This document shows positions 1 to 5,914 of a stretch of 14,940 nt of DNA, piece by piece. A program made the translations under genes and the position numbers. A model generated the notes under the pieces. The model ran no database searches. It was not told where the DNA came from and was given only the letters and a program-made list of their open reading frames with translations. The first letter of the stretch is position 1; each line of letters starts with the position of its first letter. The stretch is from contig CAMFSB010000010.1 in NCBI GenBank assembly GCA_945982465.1, positions 1 to 14,940 of the forward strand, written 5' to 3'. Source of the stretch: an uncultured Faecalibacterium sp. (GTDB lineage: Bacteria; Bacillota; Clostridia; Oscillospirales; Ruminococcaceae).

Positions 1-319
1 CTCCTTGCGCGTCGTGCATCAGGGCCGGGTCGCTTTTGCCGGCGTGCGGCACGCCGCATTTTGCCTCCACCGGGCGGAAATCCCCCTCCGGCGCGGTGCC
101 GGGGTCCTCGGTCAGGCCCTGCAGCCAGGCCGGCGAACAGCCGAACAGCTGCGAAAGCCGCAGCAGCTTTTCGGCGGGGATGGTTTTGACAATGTCGGCC
201 TCATATTTGTAAATGGCCTGCTTGGTGGTGCCCAGCTGGGCGGCCACATAATCCTGCGTATAGCGCTTTTGCAGCCGCATGGTGCGGATGCGCTGGCCCT
301 GGGTCATTTTCTGCGGCAT
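1..319 (-). CDS. XRE/cI-like helix-turn-helix repressor, C-terminus cut by window edge
   Basis: Reading the minus strand from an ATG at 319-317 gives 106 residues with no stop before the window edge, so the C-terminus is missing. Residues 20-40 form a classical XRE helix-turn-helix: YTQDYVAAQLG, then TTKQAIYKYE as recognition helix. They are followed by a helical segment ending LFGCSPAWLQG (58-68), as in phage cI-type and SinR-type regulators. A good ribosome-binding site (AAGGAGG, minus strand, 333-327) lies 7 bases ahead of the ATG. The gene is divergent from the late operon, with two promoters and probable operators between them. The likely role is a DNA-binding repressor of the rightward promoter and of its own gene. 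Residues 69-106 are not recognisable. Whether a peptidase-like (LexA/cI) C-terminal domain follows cannot be seen. The family call is solid; the lysogeny role is inferred from position. Confidence 0.88.
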   Translation of the reverse strand, partial: MPQKMTQGQRIRTMRLQKRYTQDYVAAQLGTTKQAIYKYEADIVKTIPAEKLLRLSQLFGCSPAWLQGLTEDPGTAPEGDFRPVEAKCGVPHAGKSDPALMHDAQG

Positions 320-345
320 GGGGGAGCCTCCTTTTGGAAATGAGC

Positions 346-361
346 GTTGACTTTGGTCAAC
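346..361. promoter_or_regulatory. Inverted repeat, candidate repressor operator in the repressor leader
   Basis: GTTGACTTTGGTCAAC is a perfect 6-bp inverted repeat around a 4-base centre. It lies just downstream of the predicted leftward transcription start, where a bound repressor would block its own transcription. The half-site GTTGAC occurs again at 441-446, overlapping the rightward -35 box. That recurrence supports an operator role, but binding is inferred. Confidence 0.5.
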
Positions 362-372
362 CTGGTAGCCTG

Positions 373-401
373 AGTATACCAAACCGGCCCGGTCTGCGCA
401 A
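373..401 (-). promoter_or_regulatory. Leftward promoter of the repressor gene
   Basis: On the minus strand, TTGCGC (401-396) and TATACT (378-373) are separated by exactly 17 bases, a good sigma-70-type promoter. The predicted start is near 366, giving a leader of about 47 bases before the repressor ATG at 319. Confidence 0.65.
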
Positions 402-441
402 GAGAAAACAGGCGGAATGGTTTCGGAAAGAAACTCAATAG

Positions 442-470
442 TTGACAAAATGAGTTACTTGTGCTATCTT
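442..470 (+). promoter_or_regulatory. Rightward promoter of the packaging/late operon
   Basis: A perfect -35 box TTGACA (442-447) is followed by a 17-base spacer and TATCTT (465-470). The predicted start is near 477, giving a leader of about 48 bases before the first gene at 525. This is the strongest promoter-like sequence in the window, in an AT-rich pocket of otherwise GC-rich DNA. Confidence 0.75.
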
Positions 471-479
471 ATGAGTTAC
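450..479. repeat. Direct repeats ATGAGTTAC x2, candidate operators
   Basis: ATGAGTTAC occurs at 450-458, inside the -35/-10 spacer, and at 471-479, just after the -10 box and over the predicted start. The 21-bp period is about two helical turns. A partial inverted copy (AACTCA, 432-437) sits just upstream of the -35 box. The placement is what one expects of repressor half-sites occluding polymerase; the binding protein is presumably the divergent XRE regulator. Confidence 0.55.
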
Positions 480-524
480 AAATGAAACTTTACGAGAACT
501 TGTCACGCATAGGAGGAGGCAGCC

Positions 525-668
525 ATGGAATACGGAGAAGCCCTGCGTCAGGCGCAGCAGCGCCAGCTGGAGCAGGCACTGGCCCAGTCGATGCAAAAGA
601 GGGAGACGGCCGAAAGTGCCCAGCGCGAGCCGGACAGCGGGCTGCGCGCCAAACGGGTGGGCGCATGA
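525..668 (+). CDS. Small hypothetical protein, first gene of the late operon
   Basis: This 47-residue protein begins with ATG at 525 behind a strong purine-rich ribosome-binding site (AGGAGGAGG, 511-519). It is Gln-, Glu- and Arg-rich (for example EALRQAQQRQLEQALAQSM, residues 5-23) and probably one amphipathic helix with a basic tail ending KRVGA. I recognise no family and assign no function. Its TGA overlaps the ATG of the next gene as ATGA (665-668), so the two are probably translationally coupled. A different frame is also open across this stretch (from 482), but its Gly/Ala/Pro-rich product looks like a shadow. The start here is chosen for its ribosome-binding site and the ATGA coupling. 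Confidence 0.65.
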   Translation: MEYGEALRQAQQRQLEQALAQSMQKRETAESAQREPDSGLRAKRVGA

Positions 669-946
669 GCCGGCCCGGCCGGCAGGAGCACGCGGCGGAA
701 CTGGAGGATCTGCGCGCTGCGGCCCGGACGCTGAGCAGCATGCTGGCCGCAGCGGTGGACGACGCGCGGCAGCGCCAGAACAGCGCGCCGGGCGGCGAAC
801 GCGCCGCCGCGAGCCGGGAGCTGAAAGAGCTGACCAGCGTGCTCAAGGATATTGCGGGCGTGGTTAAAACGCTGGAGGAAGATGGCGGAGAAGAAGCTGT
901 AACCGGTGTGGTGGTGCTGCCGGAGGTGATGCACAACGAAAGCTGA
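665..946 (+). CDS. Probable small terminase subunit (TerS-like)
   Basis: This 93-residue protein starts at the ATG of an ATGA overlap with the preceding gene. It is mostly predicted helix: residues 8-36 (EHAAELEDLRAAARTLSSM and onward), then a second helix around SRELKELTSVLKDIAGVVK. It ends with the hydrophobic motif TGVVVLPEV. Small terminases often carry a short hydrophobic strand of this kind near the C-terminus, and the gene lies directly before the large terminase, so DNA recognition for packaging is the likely role. It is shorter than typical TerS proteins and has no clear N-terminal helix-turn-helix; part of that job might fall to the 47-residue protein upstream. Its last codons contain a perfect ribosome-binding sequence for the next gene. 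The call rests on position and general character. Confidence 0.5.
   Translation: MSRPGRQEHAAELEDLRAAARTLSSMLAAAVDDARQRQNSAPGGERAAASRELKELTSVLKDIAGVVKTLEEDGGEEAVTGVVVLPEVMHNES
922..930 (+). promoter_or_regulatory. Perfect Shine-Dalgarno GGAGGTGAT with no canonical start downstream
   Basis: GGAGGTGAT matches the full anti-Shine-Dalgarno of 16S rRNA over nine bases. It lies inside the end of the small terminase gene. At the ideal distance, in the large terminase frame, there is ACG (936-938) instead of ATG. The frame is open from 930 through the terminase. Confidence 0.6.
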
Positions 947-1019
947 ACGGAAACGCCCGGCGGCGCCGGCCAGCCCCAACCCCGGCGCGGGCCTGCAAAG
1001 CGGCACGCCGGCGGCCAAT

Positions 1020-2444
1020 GTGATCTGGCAGCCCCAGCCCAAGCAGGCGGTGTCTCTGGCCCGGCCGGAGCAGGAGGTACTGTACGGCGGGGCGGCAGGC
1101 GGCGGCAAAAGCGACGCGCTGCTGGCTGAGGCGCTGCGCCAGGTGCACATCCCCCATTACCGGGCGCTGATTTTGCGCAAGACCTTCCCCCAGCTGACCG
1201 ATCTGGTGGACCGCAGCCAAACGCTGTACGGCGGCAGCTTCCCGGGGGCGGAGTACAACGCCTCGGCCCACTGCTGGACCTTCCCTTCGGGGGCGAAGAT
1301 CTACTTTGGCAGCATGCAGTACAAAAAGGACCGCACCAACTATCAGGGCAAGGCCTACGATTATATTGCCTTTGACGAGCTGACCCATTTTGAATGGGAC
1401 GAATACAGCTACATGCTCAGCCGCAATCGGCCCAGCGGCCCGGGCACGCGGGTGTACATCCGGGCGGCCACCAACCCGGGCGGCGTGGGCCACGGCTGGG
1501 TGCGCCAGCGGTTTATTGCACCGGCCCCGCCGCTGACGCCGGTGGTGGAGCACTACACCGTAAAAGGGCCGGACGGCAGCCCCATCCAGCTGCAGCGCAG
1601 CCGGGTATTCGTGCCCAGCACCGTGTTCGACAACCAAAAGCTGCTGGAAAACGACCCCCAGTACCTGGCAAGTCTGGCAGCTTTGCCCGAAGCGGAACGG
1701 CAGGCACTTTTGTATGGCCGGTGGGACAGCTTTGAAGGCCAGGTGTTCACCGAATGGCGGGATGACCCGGCCCACTACAAGGACCAGCGCTGGACCCATG
1801 TGATCGAGCCGTTTGCCATCCCCTCGTGGTGGAAGATCTGGCGCGGGTATGATTTTGGCTATTCCCAGCCGTTTTCGGTGGGATGGTACGCGGCCGATGA
1901 CGACGGCCGGCTGTACCGCATCCGGGAATATTACGGCTGTACCGACACGCCCAACACGGGCCTGCGCATCGACCCGGCGGAGCAGGCCCGCCGCATCCGC
2001 GAGATCGAGGCCACCGACCCGCTGCTAAAGGGGCGCAGCATCCAGGGTGTGGCCGACCCGGCTATTTTTGACGAGAGCCGGGGCGAGAGCATCGCCGCCA
2101 TGATGGAGCGCAGCCCGTACTTTGTGCACTGGTACCCGGGCGACAACACCCGGCTGGCCGGCAAAATGCAGTTCCACTACCGGTTTGCGTTTGACCCGGA
2201 CGGCCGGCCCATGTTCCAGGTGTTCAACACCTGCCGGCACTTTATCCGCACCATCCCGAACCTGGTGTACGATACCGCCGACGTGGAGGACATCGACACC
2301 CGGCAGGAGGACCACATTTACGACGAATGCCGCTATGTGCTGATGGAAAACCCGCTATCACCCCGGGCGCGGGCCGCCCCGCCGCCCCGCACCGATGACC
2401 CGCTGGAGCTTTCGCCCCGGGCGGTGCGGTTCTTCCGGCTGTGA
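1020..2444 (+). CDS. terL: Phage terminase large subunit (packaging ATPase/nuclease)
   Basis: This motor translocates DNA into the procapsid and cuts it. The ATPase domain has Walker A GGAAGGGKS (23-31), Walker B YIAFDE (115-120) and coupling motif AATNPGG (149-155). The nuclease domain shows acidic residues in GYDFGYS (D278), GVADPAIFD (D346) and QEDHIYDECRY (D431, D435). All key residues are present, so it should be active. The coordinates use GTG at 1020, the only canonical start before the Walker A motif, but it has no ribosome-binding site. The frame is open back to 930 with the strong G/C third-position bias of coding DNA, and a perfect ribosome-binding site (922-930) precedes an in-frame ACG at 936. 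The true protein may therefore start near 936 and carry 28 more residues. It is followed by the portal gene after a 72-base gap. Confidence 0.95.
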   Translation: MIWQPQPKQAVSLARPEQEVLYGGAAGGGKSDALLAEALRQVHIPHYRALILRKTFPQLTDLVDRSQTLYGGSFPGAEYNASAHCWTFPSGAKIYFGSMQYKKDRTNYQGKAYDYIAFDELTHFEWDEYSYMLSRNRPSGPGTRVYIRAATNPGGVGHGWVRQRFIAPAPPLTPVVEHYTVKGPDGSPIQLQRSRVFVPSTVFDNQKLLENDPQYLASLAALPEAERQALLYGRWDSFEGQVFTEWRDDPAHYKDQRWTHVIEPFAIPSWWKIWRGYDFGYSQPFSVGWYAADDDGRLYRIREYYGCTDTPNTGLRIDPAEQARRIREIEATDPLLKGRSIQGVADPAIFDESRGESIAAMMERSPYFVHWYPGDNTRLAGKMQFHYRFAFDPDGRPMFQVFNTCRHFIRTIPNLVYDTADVEDIDTRQEDHIYDECRYVLMENPLSPRARAAPPPRTDDPLELSPRAVRFFRL

Positions 2445-2516
2445 ACAGCGGCAGGCAAAAACTGGCTGGCGGCACGGCGGCTGTACAAGAGCTGAAATCT
2501 GAAAGGAGCGTACAAC

Positions 2517-4445
2517 ATGAAAAAAGAGCGTGACATTCTGGAACAAATACAGGCAGCTGCCGGGGAACTGGCCCGGCAGCAGGGCGGTCAGCCGGGCGGC
2601 GGGCAGGCGGCCGCCCGCCCTGCCGACGAAGCGGCTGTGCAGCAGGCAGACGATTCTTCCGGCGCCCGGCGGGGTATTACCCTGGCGCAGGCGCTGGCCG
2701 AACCGGAAAAGCCGCCCATCGGCACCGACGAGGTGGCCAGGGCCGCGCTGGTGCTGCAAAAGTACCGGCAGGGCAAAGCCGCGCTGGACCGCCGCATCGT
2801 GGACAACGAGCTGTGGTTCAAAATGGCCCACTGGAAGCAGTATAAAAACCGCCTGATGGACGGCAAAGCCCAGCCGGCGTCCGGCTGGTTGTTCAACTCC
2901 ATCGCCAACAAGCACGCCGACGCGATGGACAACTACCCCGAACCCACCATCCTGCCCCGGGCGGCGGACGACGAGGCCACGGCGCGGCAGCTTTCCAGCG
3001 TGCTGCCCGCTTTGCTGGAGCGCTGCGACTACGAGCAGGTGTACAGCGATACCTGGTGGTACAAGCTCAAGCAGGGCACCGGCGTCAAGGGCGTGTTCTG
3101 GGACAGCACGGCCTACGGCGGCCTGGGCGAGATCGCCATCCGCAAAATGGACCTGCTGATGCTGTTCTGGGAGCCGGGCGTGACGGATATTCAGCAAAGC
3201 CCCCACTTTTTCAGCCTGGCGCTGATGGACAACGACGAGCTGTGCGCCCGCTGGCCCCAGATGAAAGGCCACACCGGCCGCACGGTGGATGTGGCCACCT
3301 ATGTGCACGACGACGCGGTGGACACCAGCGACAAAAGCGTGGTGGTGGACTGGTACTACAAGGTGCTGCGGGGCGGCCGCACGGTGCTGCACTACTGCAA
3401 GTTTTGCAACGATGTGGTGCTGTATGCCAGCGAGAACGACCCGGCCCTGTACGACCGCGGCTACTACGACCACGGCCGGTACCCCTTTGTGTTCGACACG
3501 CTGTTTGTGGAGGAGGACACCCCGGCGGGCTTTGGCTACATCGATGTGATGAAGGACTGCCAGACCGCCATCGACCAGATGAATCATGTGATGCAGGAAA
3601 ATGCCATCCTGGCGGCAAAGCCCCGGTATTTTCTGGCCGACAACAGCGGCGTGAACGAGGATGAGCTGGCGGATTTCTCCCGCGATATCGTCCACTTTAC
3701 CGGCCGCCTGACCGAGGAGAGCTTCCGCCAGCAGTCCACCAAGCCCATGGACGCGGCCTGCCTGACCTATCTGAATAACCGCATCGCCGAGCTGAAAGAG
3801 ACCTCCGGCAACCGGGACTTTTCCCAGGGAGGCACAGCGGCCGGTGTAACGGCGGCATCCGCCATCGCCGCTTTGCAGGAGGCGGGCACCAAGCTTTCGC
3901 GCGATATGCTCAAAAGCGCCTACCGCGCGTTTGTACGGGAATGCTACCTGTGCATTGAACTGATGCGCCAGTTTTACACCGAGCCGCGCATGTTCCGCAT
4001 CACCGGCGAGGGCGGCGGGCTGGCCTTTGCCAGCTTTTCCAACGCAGGGCTGCAGCCCCGCGCCGTGGACGCGGCGTTTGGCCAGCAGGCGGGCCTGCGC
4101 AGCCCGGAGTTCGACATTGCGGTGTCGGCGGCCAAAAAGAGCACGTTCAGCCGCCTTTCGCAGAATGAAAACGCCACCACTCTGTATAAACTGGGCTTCT
4201 TTGACCCGGCCAACGCCCAGCAGGCGCTGACCGCGCTGGAGCTGATGGAGTTCGACGGCATTGAAAAGGTGCGCGCGCGGGTGGAGCAGAACGCCGCCCG
4301 GCGGCAGCTGCTGGAAACGGCGCTGGCCGCCCAGGCCGCCGCCCGCCCGGCCAGCGCGGACGCCGGGGCCGGCGCCATGCCGGCTGCCGCCCGGCCTGTT
4401 TCGCCCGATACCGCCAGCCGCCGGGCCATGGCCGCGGCACTTTAA
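2517..4445 (+). CDS. Phage portal protein, P22-like
   Basis: This 642-residue protein starts with ATG behind AAAGGAG. It follows terL, as portals normally do. The middle is typical of the large portals in short-tailed phages with N4-gp56 capsids: a conserved KQGTGVKGVFWD segment, an acidic YDRGYYDHGRYPFVFD segment near residue 310, then IDVMKDCQTAIDQMNHVMQE. The C-terminal third is helical, with a GGTAAGVTAASAIAALQEAG stretch likely to be in the stem/wing region, and an Ala-rich tail. Portals form the dodecameric ring at one capsid vertex, through which DNA enters and leaves, and dock terminase and neck proteins. The N-terminal 60 residues are Gln/Ala-rich and probably disordered. Length fits P22-type portals (about 700 residues) better than HK97 types (about 400). 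Confidence 0.9.
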   Translation: MKKERDILEQIQAAAGELARQQGGQPGGGQAAARPADEAAVQQADDSSGARRGITLAQALAEPEKPPIGTDEVARAALVLQKYRQGKAALDRRIVDNELWFKMAHWKQYKNRLMDGKAQPASGWLFNSIANKHADAMDNYPEPTILPRAADDEATARQLSSVLPALLERCDYEQVYSDTWWYKLKQGTGVKGVFWDSTAYGGLGEIAIRKMDLLMLFWEPGVTDIQQSPHFFSLALMDNDELCARWPQMKGHTGRTVDVATYVHDDAVDTSDKSVVVDWYYKVLRGGRTVLHYCKFCNDVVLYASENDPALYDRGYYDHGRYPFVFDTLFVEEDTPAGFGYIDVMKDCQTAIDQMNHVMQENAILAAKPRYFLADNSGVNEDELADFSRDIVHFTGRLTEESFRQQSTKPMDAACLTYLNNRIAELKETSGNRDFSQGGTAAGVTAASAIAALQEAGTKLSRDMLKSAYRAFVRECYLCIELMRQFYTEPRMFRITGEGGGLAFASFSNAGLQPRAVDAAFGQQAGLRSPEFDIAVSAAKKSTFSRLSQNENATTLYKLGFFDPANAQQALTALELMEFDGIEKVRARVEQNAARRQLLETALAAQAAARPASADAGAGAMPAAARPVSPDTASRRAMAAAL

Positions 4446-4488
4446 CTGATACGCGGCAGAACAAAGCCGCAGAAAAGGAGACGATCCC

Positions 4489-4887
4489 ATGACAACGGTA
4501 CAGATCCGAACCACGCCGGTGCAGCTGCCCGACGCCCCCGGCCCCACCAGCGAGCTGCGGGTGATCGTGGCCGGGCACGCCTGCTTTGGCGAAAAAGGCA
4601 AAGACATCGTATGCGCGGCCGAGAGCATCCTGGTGCAGAGCCTGGCCTGCGCGCTGACCCAACTGGATCGCGCCCAGCTGCACGACCTGGCTGTGGACGG
4701 CGTGGCGGGCAGCGGCTGCGTGGCCATCACCGCCGTGCCCACCCCGCAGGGGTTTGAGCGCGTGCGCGGCATGTTTGAAAGCGCCTGCGCGGGCTTTTGC
4801 CTGCTGGCCGAAGCCTACCCGCGCAATGTGCGGGTGCTGCGGGTGCCGGCGGACGAGCAGTCTGCCGCACCAAAGCCCGCCGCCTGA
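4489..4887 (+). CDS. prp: Prp-family cysteine protease, probable capsid-maturation protease
   Basis: This 132-residue protein starts at ATG behind AAAAGGAG. Residues 29-46 read GHACFGEKGKDIVCAAES, the signature of Prp, the ribosomal-processing cysteine protease of Firmicutes. The probable catalytic pair is His30 and Cys42, 12 residues apart as in the bacterial enzyme, with Asp39 between. Host Prp removes the N-terminal extension of ribosomal protein L27, and staphylococcal Prp also trims scaffold and capsid proteins of phage 80alpha. Here the gene lies directly before scaffold and capsid genes, whose products both carry the LQ-F-A/G target motif. The inferred role is processing those two proteins during assembly. 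It is slightly longer than usual (about 110), with a 20-residue Pro-rich N-terminal extension and a Pro/Ala tail. Family call is firm; substrates are inferred. Confidence 0.9.
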   Translation: MTTVQIRTTPVQLPDAPGPTSELRVIVAGHACFGEKGKDIVCAAESILVQSLACALTQLDRAQLHDLAVDGVAGSGCVAITAVPTPQGFERVRGMFESACAGFCLLAEAYPRNVRVLRVPADEQSAAPKPAA

Positions 4888-4905
4888 GCCTGCCGGGCGC
4901 AAAAA

Positions 4906-4934
4906 TTGGCAAAAACTCCCCAAAACTGTAATAT
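4906..4934 (+). promoter_or_regulatory. Possible internal promoter before the scaffold and capsid genes
   Basis: In the AT-rich gap after the protease gene, TTGGCA (4906-4911) and TAATAT (4929-4934) are 17 bases apart. The match is reasonable, but a start near 4941 would fall inside the scaffold ribosome-binding site. It could serve to boost capsid transcripts; it could also be chance. Confidence 0.3.
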
Positions 4935-4951
4935 TTCGGAGGGATTATACA

Positions 4952-5890
4952 GTGAGTGATCAAACGATCCTTATGCTTCCTGCGCTTTGCTGTGCGAAGC
5001 GCTGTAATACCCGCATGCTGGAGCTGCAGCTGTTCGGCGCGGAGGGCGGCGCGGCAGACGCCGCCCCGGCCGCACAGCCCGGCCCTGCGGGAGCTTTTTC
5101 GGGCGATGCAAAACCGGCGCGCACGGCGGCAGGCCGCCCCGATGCCGCCGGCGCCACGGGGCGGGACGCCGCCGCCCCGGTCCTCTCTGCCGCGGAGCAG
5201 CCGTCAGCCGAACAGGACAAACGCGCGGCGTTTGACCGCCTGATCCGCGGCGAGTACAAGGCCGAATTTGCCGAGCGCACCCAGAACATCATCGACCGCC
5301 GGTTCCGGCAGGCCAAGGCGCTGGAGGAAAAATATCAGCAGAGCGAACGCCTCATCCGCACCCTGGCCGTCCGGGAGGGCGTGCCCGCTGACGACCTGGA
5401 CGCGCTGGCCCGGGCTGCGGGCAAGCCCGCGCAGGCCGGCGCGGCGCAGCCCCAAACGGGGCCGCAGCCGCCCGCCCCGGCCCAAACACAGCCCCCGGCC
5501 CGGCAGCTGGCGCAGCAGGCCGCCCGGCGCACCTGCGCACGCTGGCTGTACGAGAGCGAGGGCATGAAGCAGACCTACCCGCAGTTTGACCTGCGGGCAG
5601 AAGTAAAAAACCCGGATTTTGCCGGGATGCTCAAAAGCGGTGTTTCGCTTCGCACCGCGTACCAGGCCTGCCATCTGGACGAGCTGCTGGGCGGCGCGAT
5701 GAAATACGCCGCCGACAAAGCGGCGGAAAACGTGGCCGCCCGCGTGGCGGACCGCGCCCGCCGCCCGGCCGAAAACGGCGCTGTCCCCCGCGCGGCAGCC
5801 GTGATCAAGACCGAGCTGGCCGGCCTGACCCGCGCCGAGCGCGAGCGCATCGAGCGCCGCGCCGCGCGGGGCGAGCAGATTTTGTTCTGA
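4952..5890 (+). CDS. Phage scaffolding protein with N-terminal Prp-type cleavage motif
   Basis: Starting at GTG 4952, eight bases after GGAGGG (4938-4943), the protein has 312 residues. The core (about 86-140) contains FDRLIRGEYKAEFAERTQN and IIDRRFRQAKALEEKYQQSE, typical of scaffolds next to capsid genes in Firmicute phages. It is flanked by Pro/Ala/Gln-rich disordered segments, and the C-terminal part is basic, as scaffold capsid-binding ends often are. Residues 25-29 read LQLFG, matching the Prp target motif, so cleavage would remove about 28 residues. Scaffold directs capsid shell assembly and leaves before packaging. An in-frame ATG at 5015 would start the protein at MLELQLFG, more like related proteins. 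The 21 codons before it use CTT, CCT and TGT unlike the rest and contain a hairpin, but that ATG has no clear ribosome-binding site. Confidence 0.85.
   Translation: MSDQTILMLPALCCAKRCNTRMLELQLFGAEGGAADAAPAAQPGPAGAFSGDAKPARTAAGRPDAAGATGRDAAAPVLSAAEQPSAEQDKRAAFDRLIRGEYKAEFAERTQNIIDRRFRQAKALEEKYQQSERLIRTLAVREGVPADDLDALARAAGKPAQAGAAQPQTGPQPPAPAQTQPPARQLAQQAARRTCARWLYESEGMKQTYPQFDLRAEVKNPDFAGMLKSGVSLRTAYQACHLDELLGGAMKYAADKAAENVAARVADRARRPAENGAVPRAAAVIKTELAGLTRAERERIERRAARGEQILF
4982..5002 (+). promoter_or_regulatory. Compact RNA hairpin between two candidate scaffold starts
   Basis: GCGCTTTGC and GCGAAGCGC pair over nine positions (one G-U) around a UGU loop, ending 12 bases before the ATG at 5015. 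No T-run follows, so it is not a terminator. It may tune start choice or translation of the scaffold message. Confidence 0.45.
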
Positions 5891-5914
5891 CCTATCATAC
5901 AAAGGAGGAAATCC

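Noticed and set aside
5..343. Plus-strand frame of 112 codons at the left edge
   Set aside because: Shadow of the minus-strand XRE repressor, whose helix-turn-helix is clear.
461..664. Longer start for the small terminase (from 461 or ATG 482)
   Set aside because: ATG 482 would lie almost at the predicted transcript start and the added residues are Gly/Ala/Pro-rich shadow of the 47-residue gene, which has a strong ribosome-binding site; ATGA coupling favours 665.
4446..4488. GCGGC...GCCGC pairing between portal and protease genes as a terminator
   Set aside because: Only five pairs with an eight-base loop and no T-run; unlikely to terminate transcription.
2358..4772. Very long open frame on the minus strand opposite the portal and protease genes (about 800 codons)
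   Set aside because: It is the antisense shadow of a GC-rich gene with strong third-position bias; low-complexity His/Val/Gly-rich product, no recognisable domain or ribosome-binding site, while the plus strand encodes clear phage proteins.
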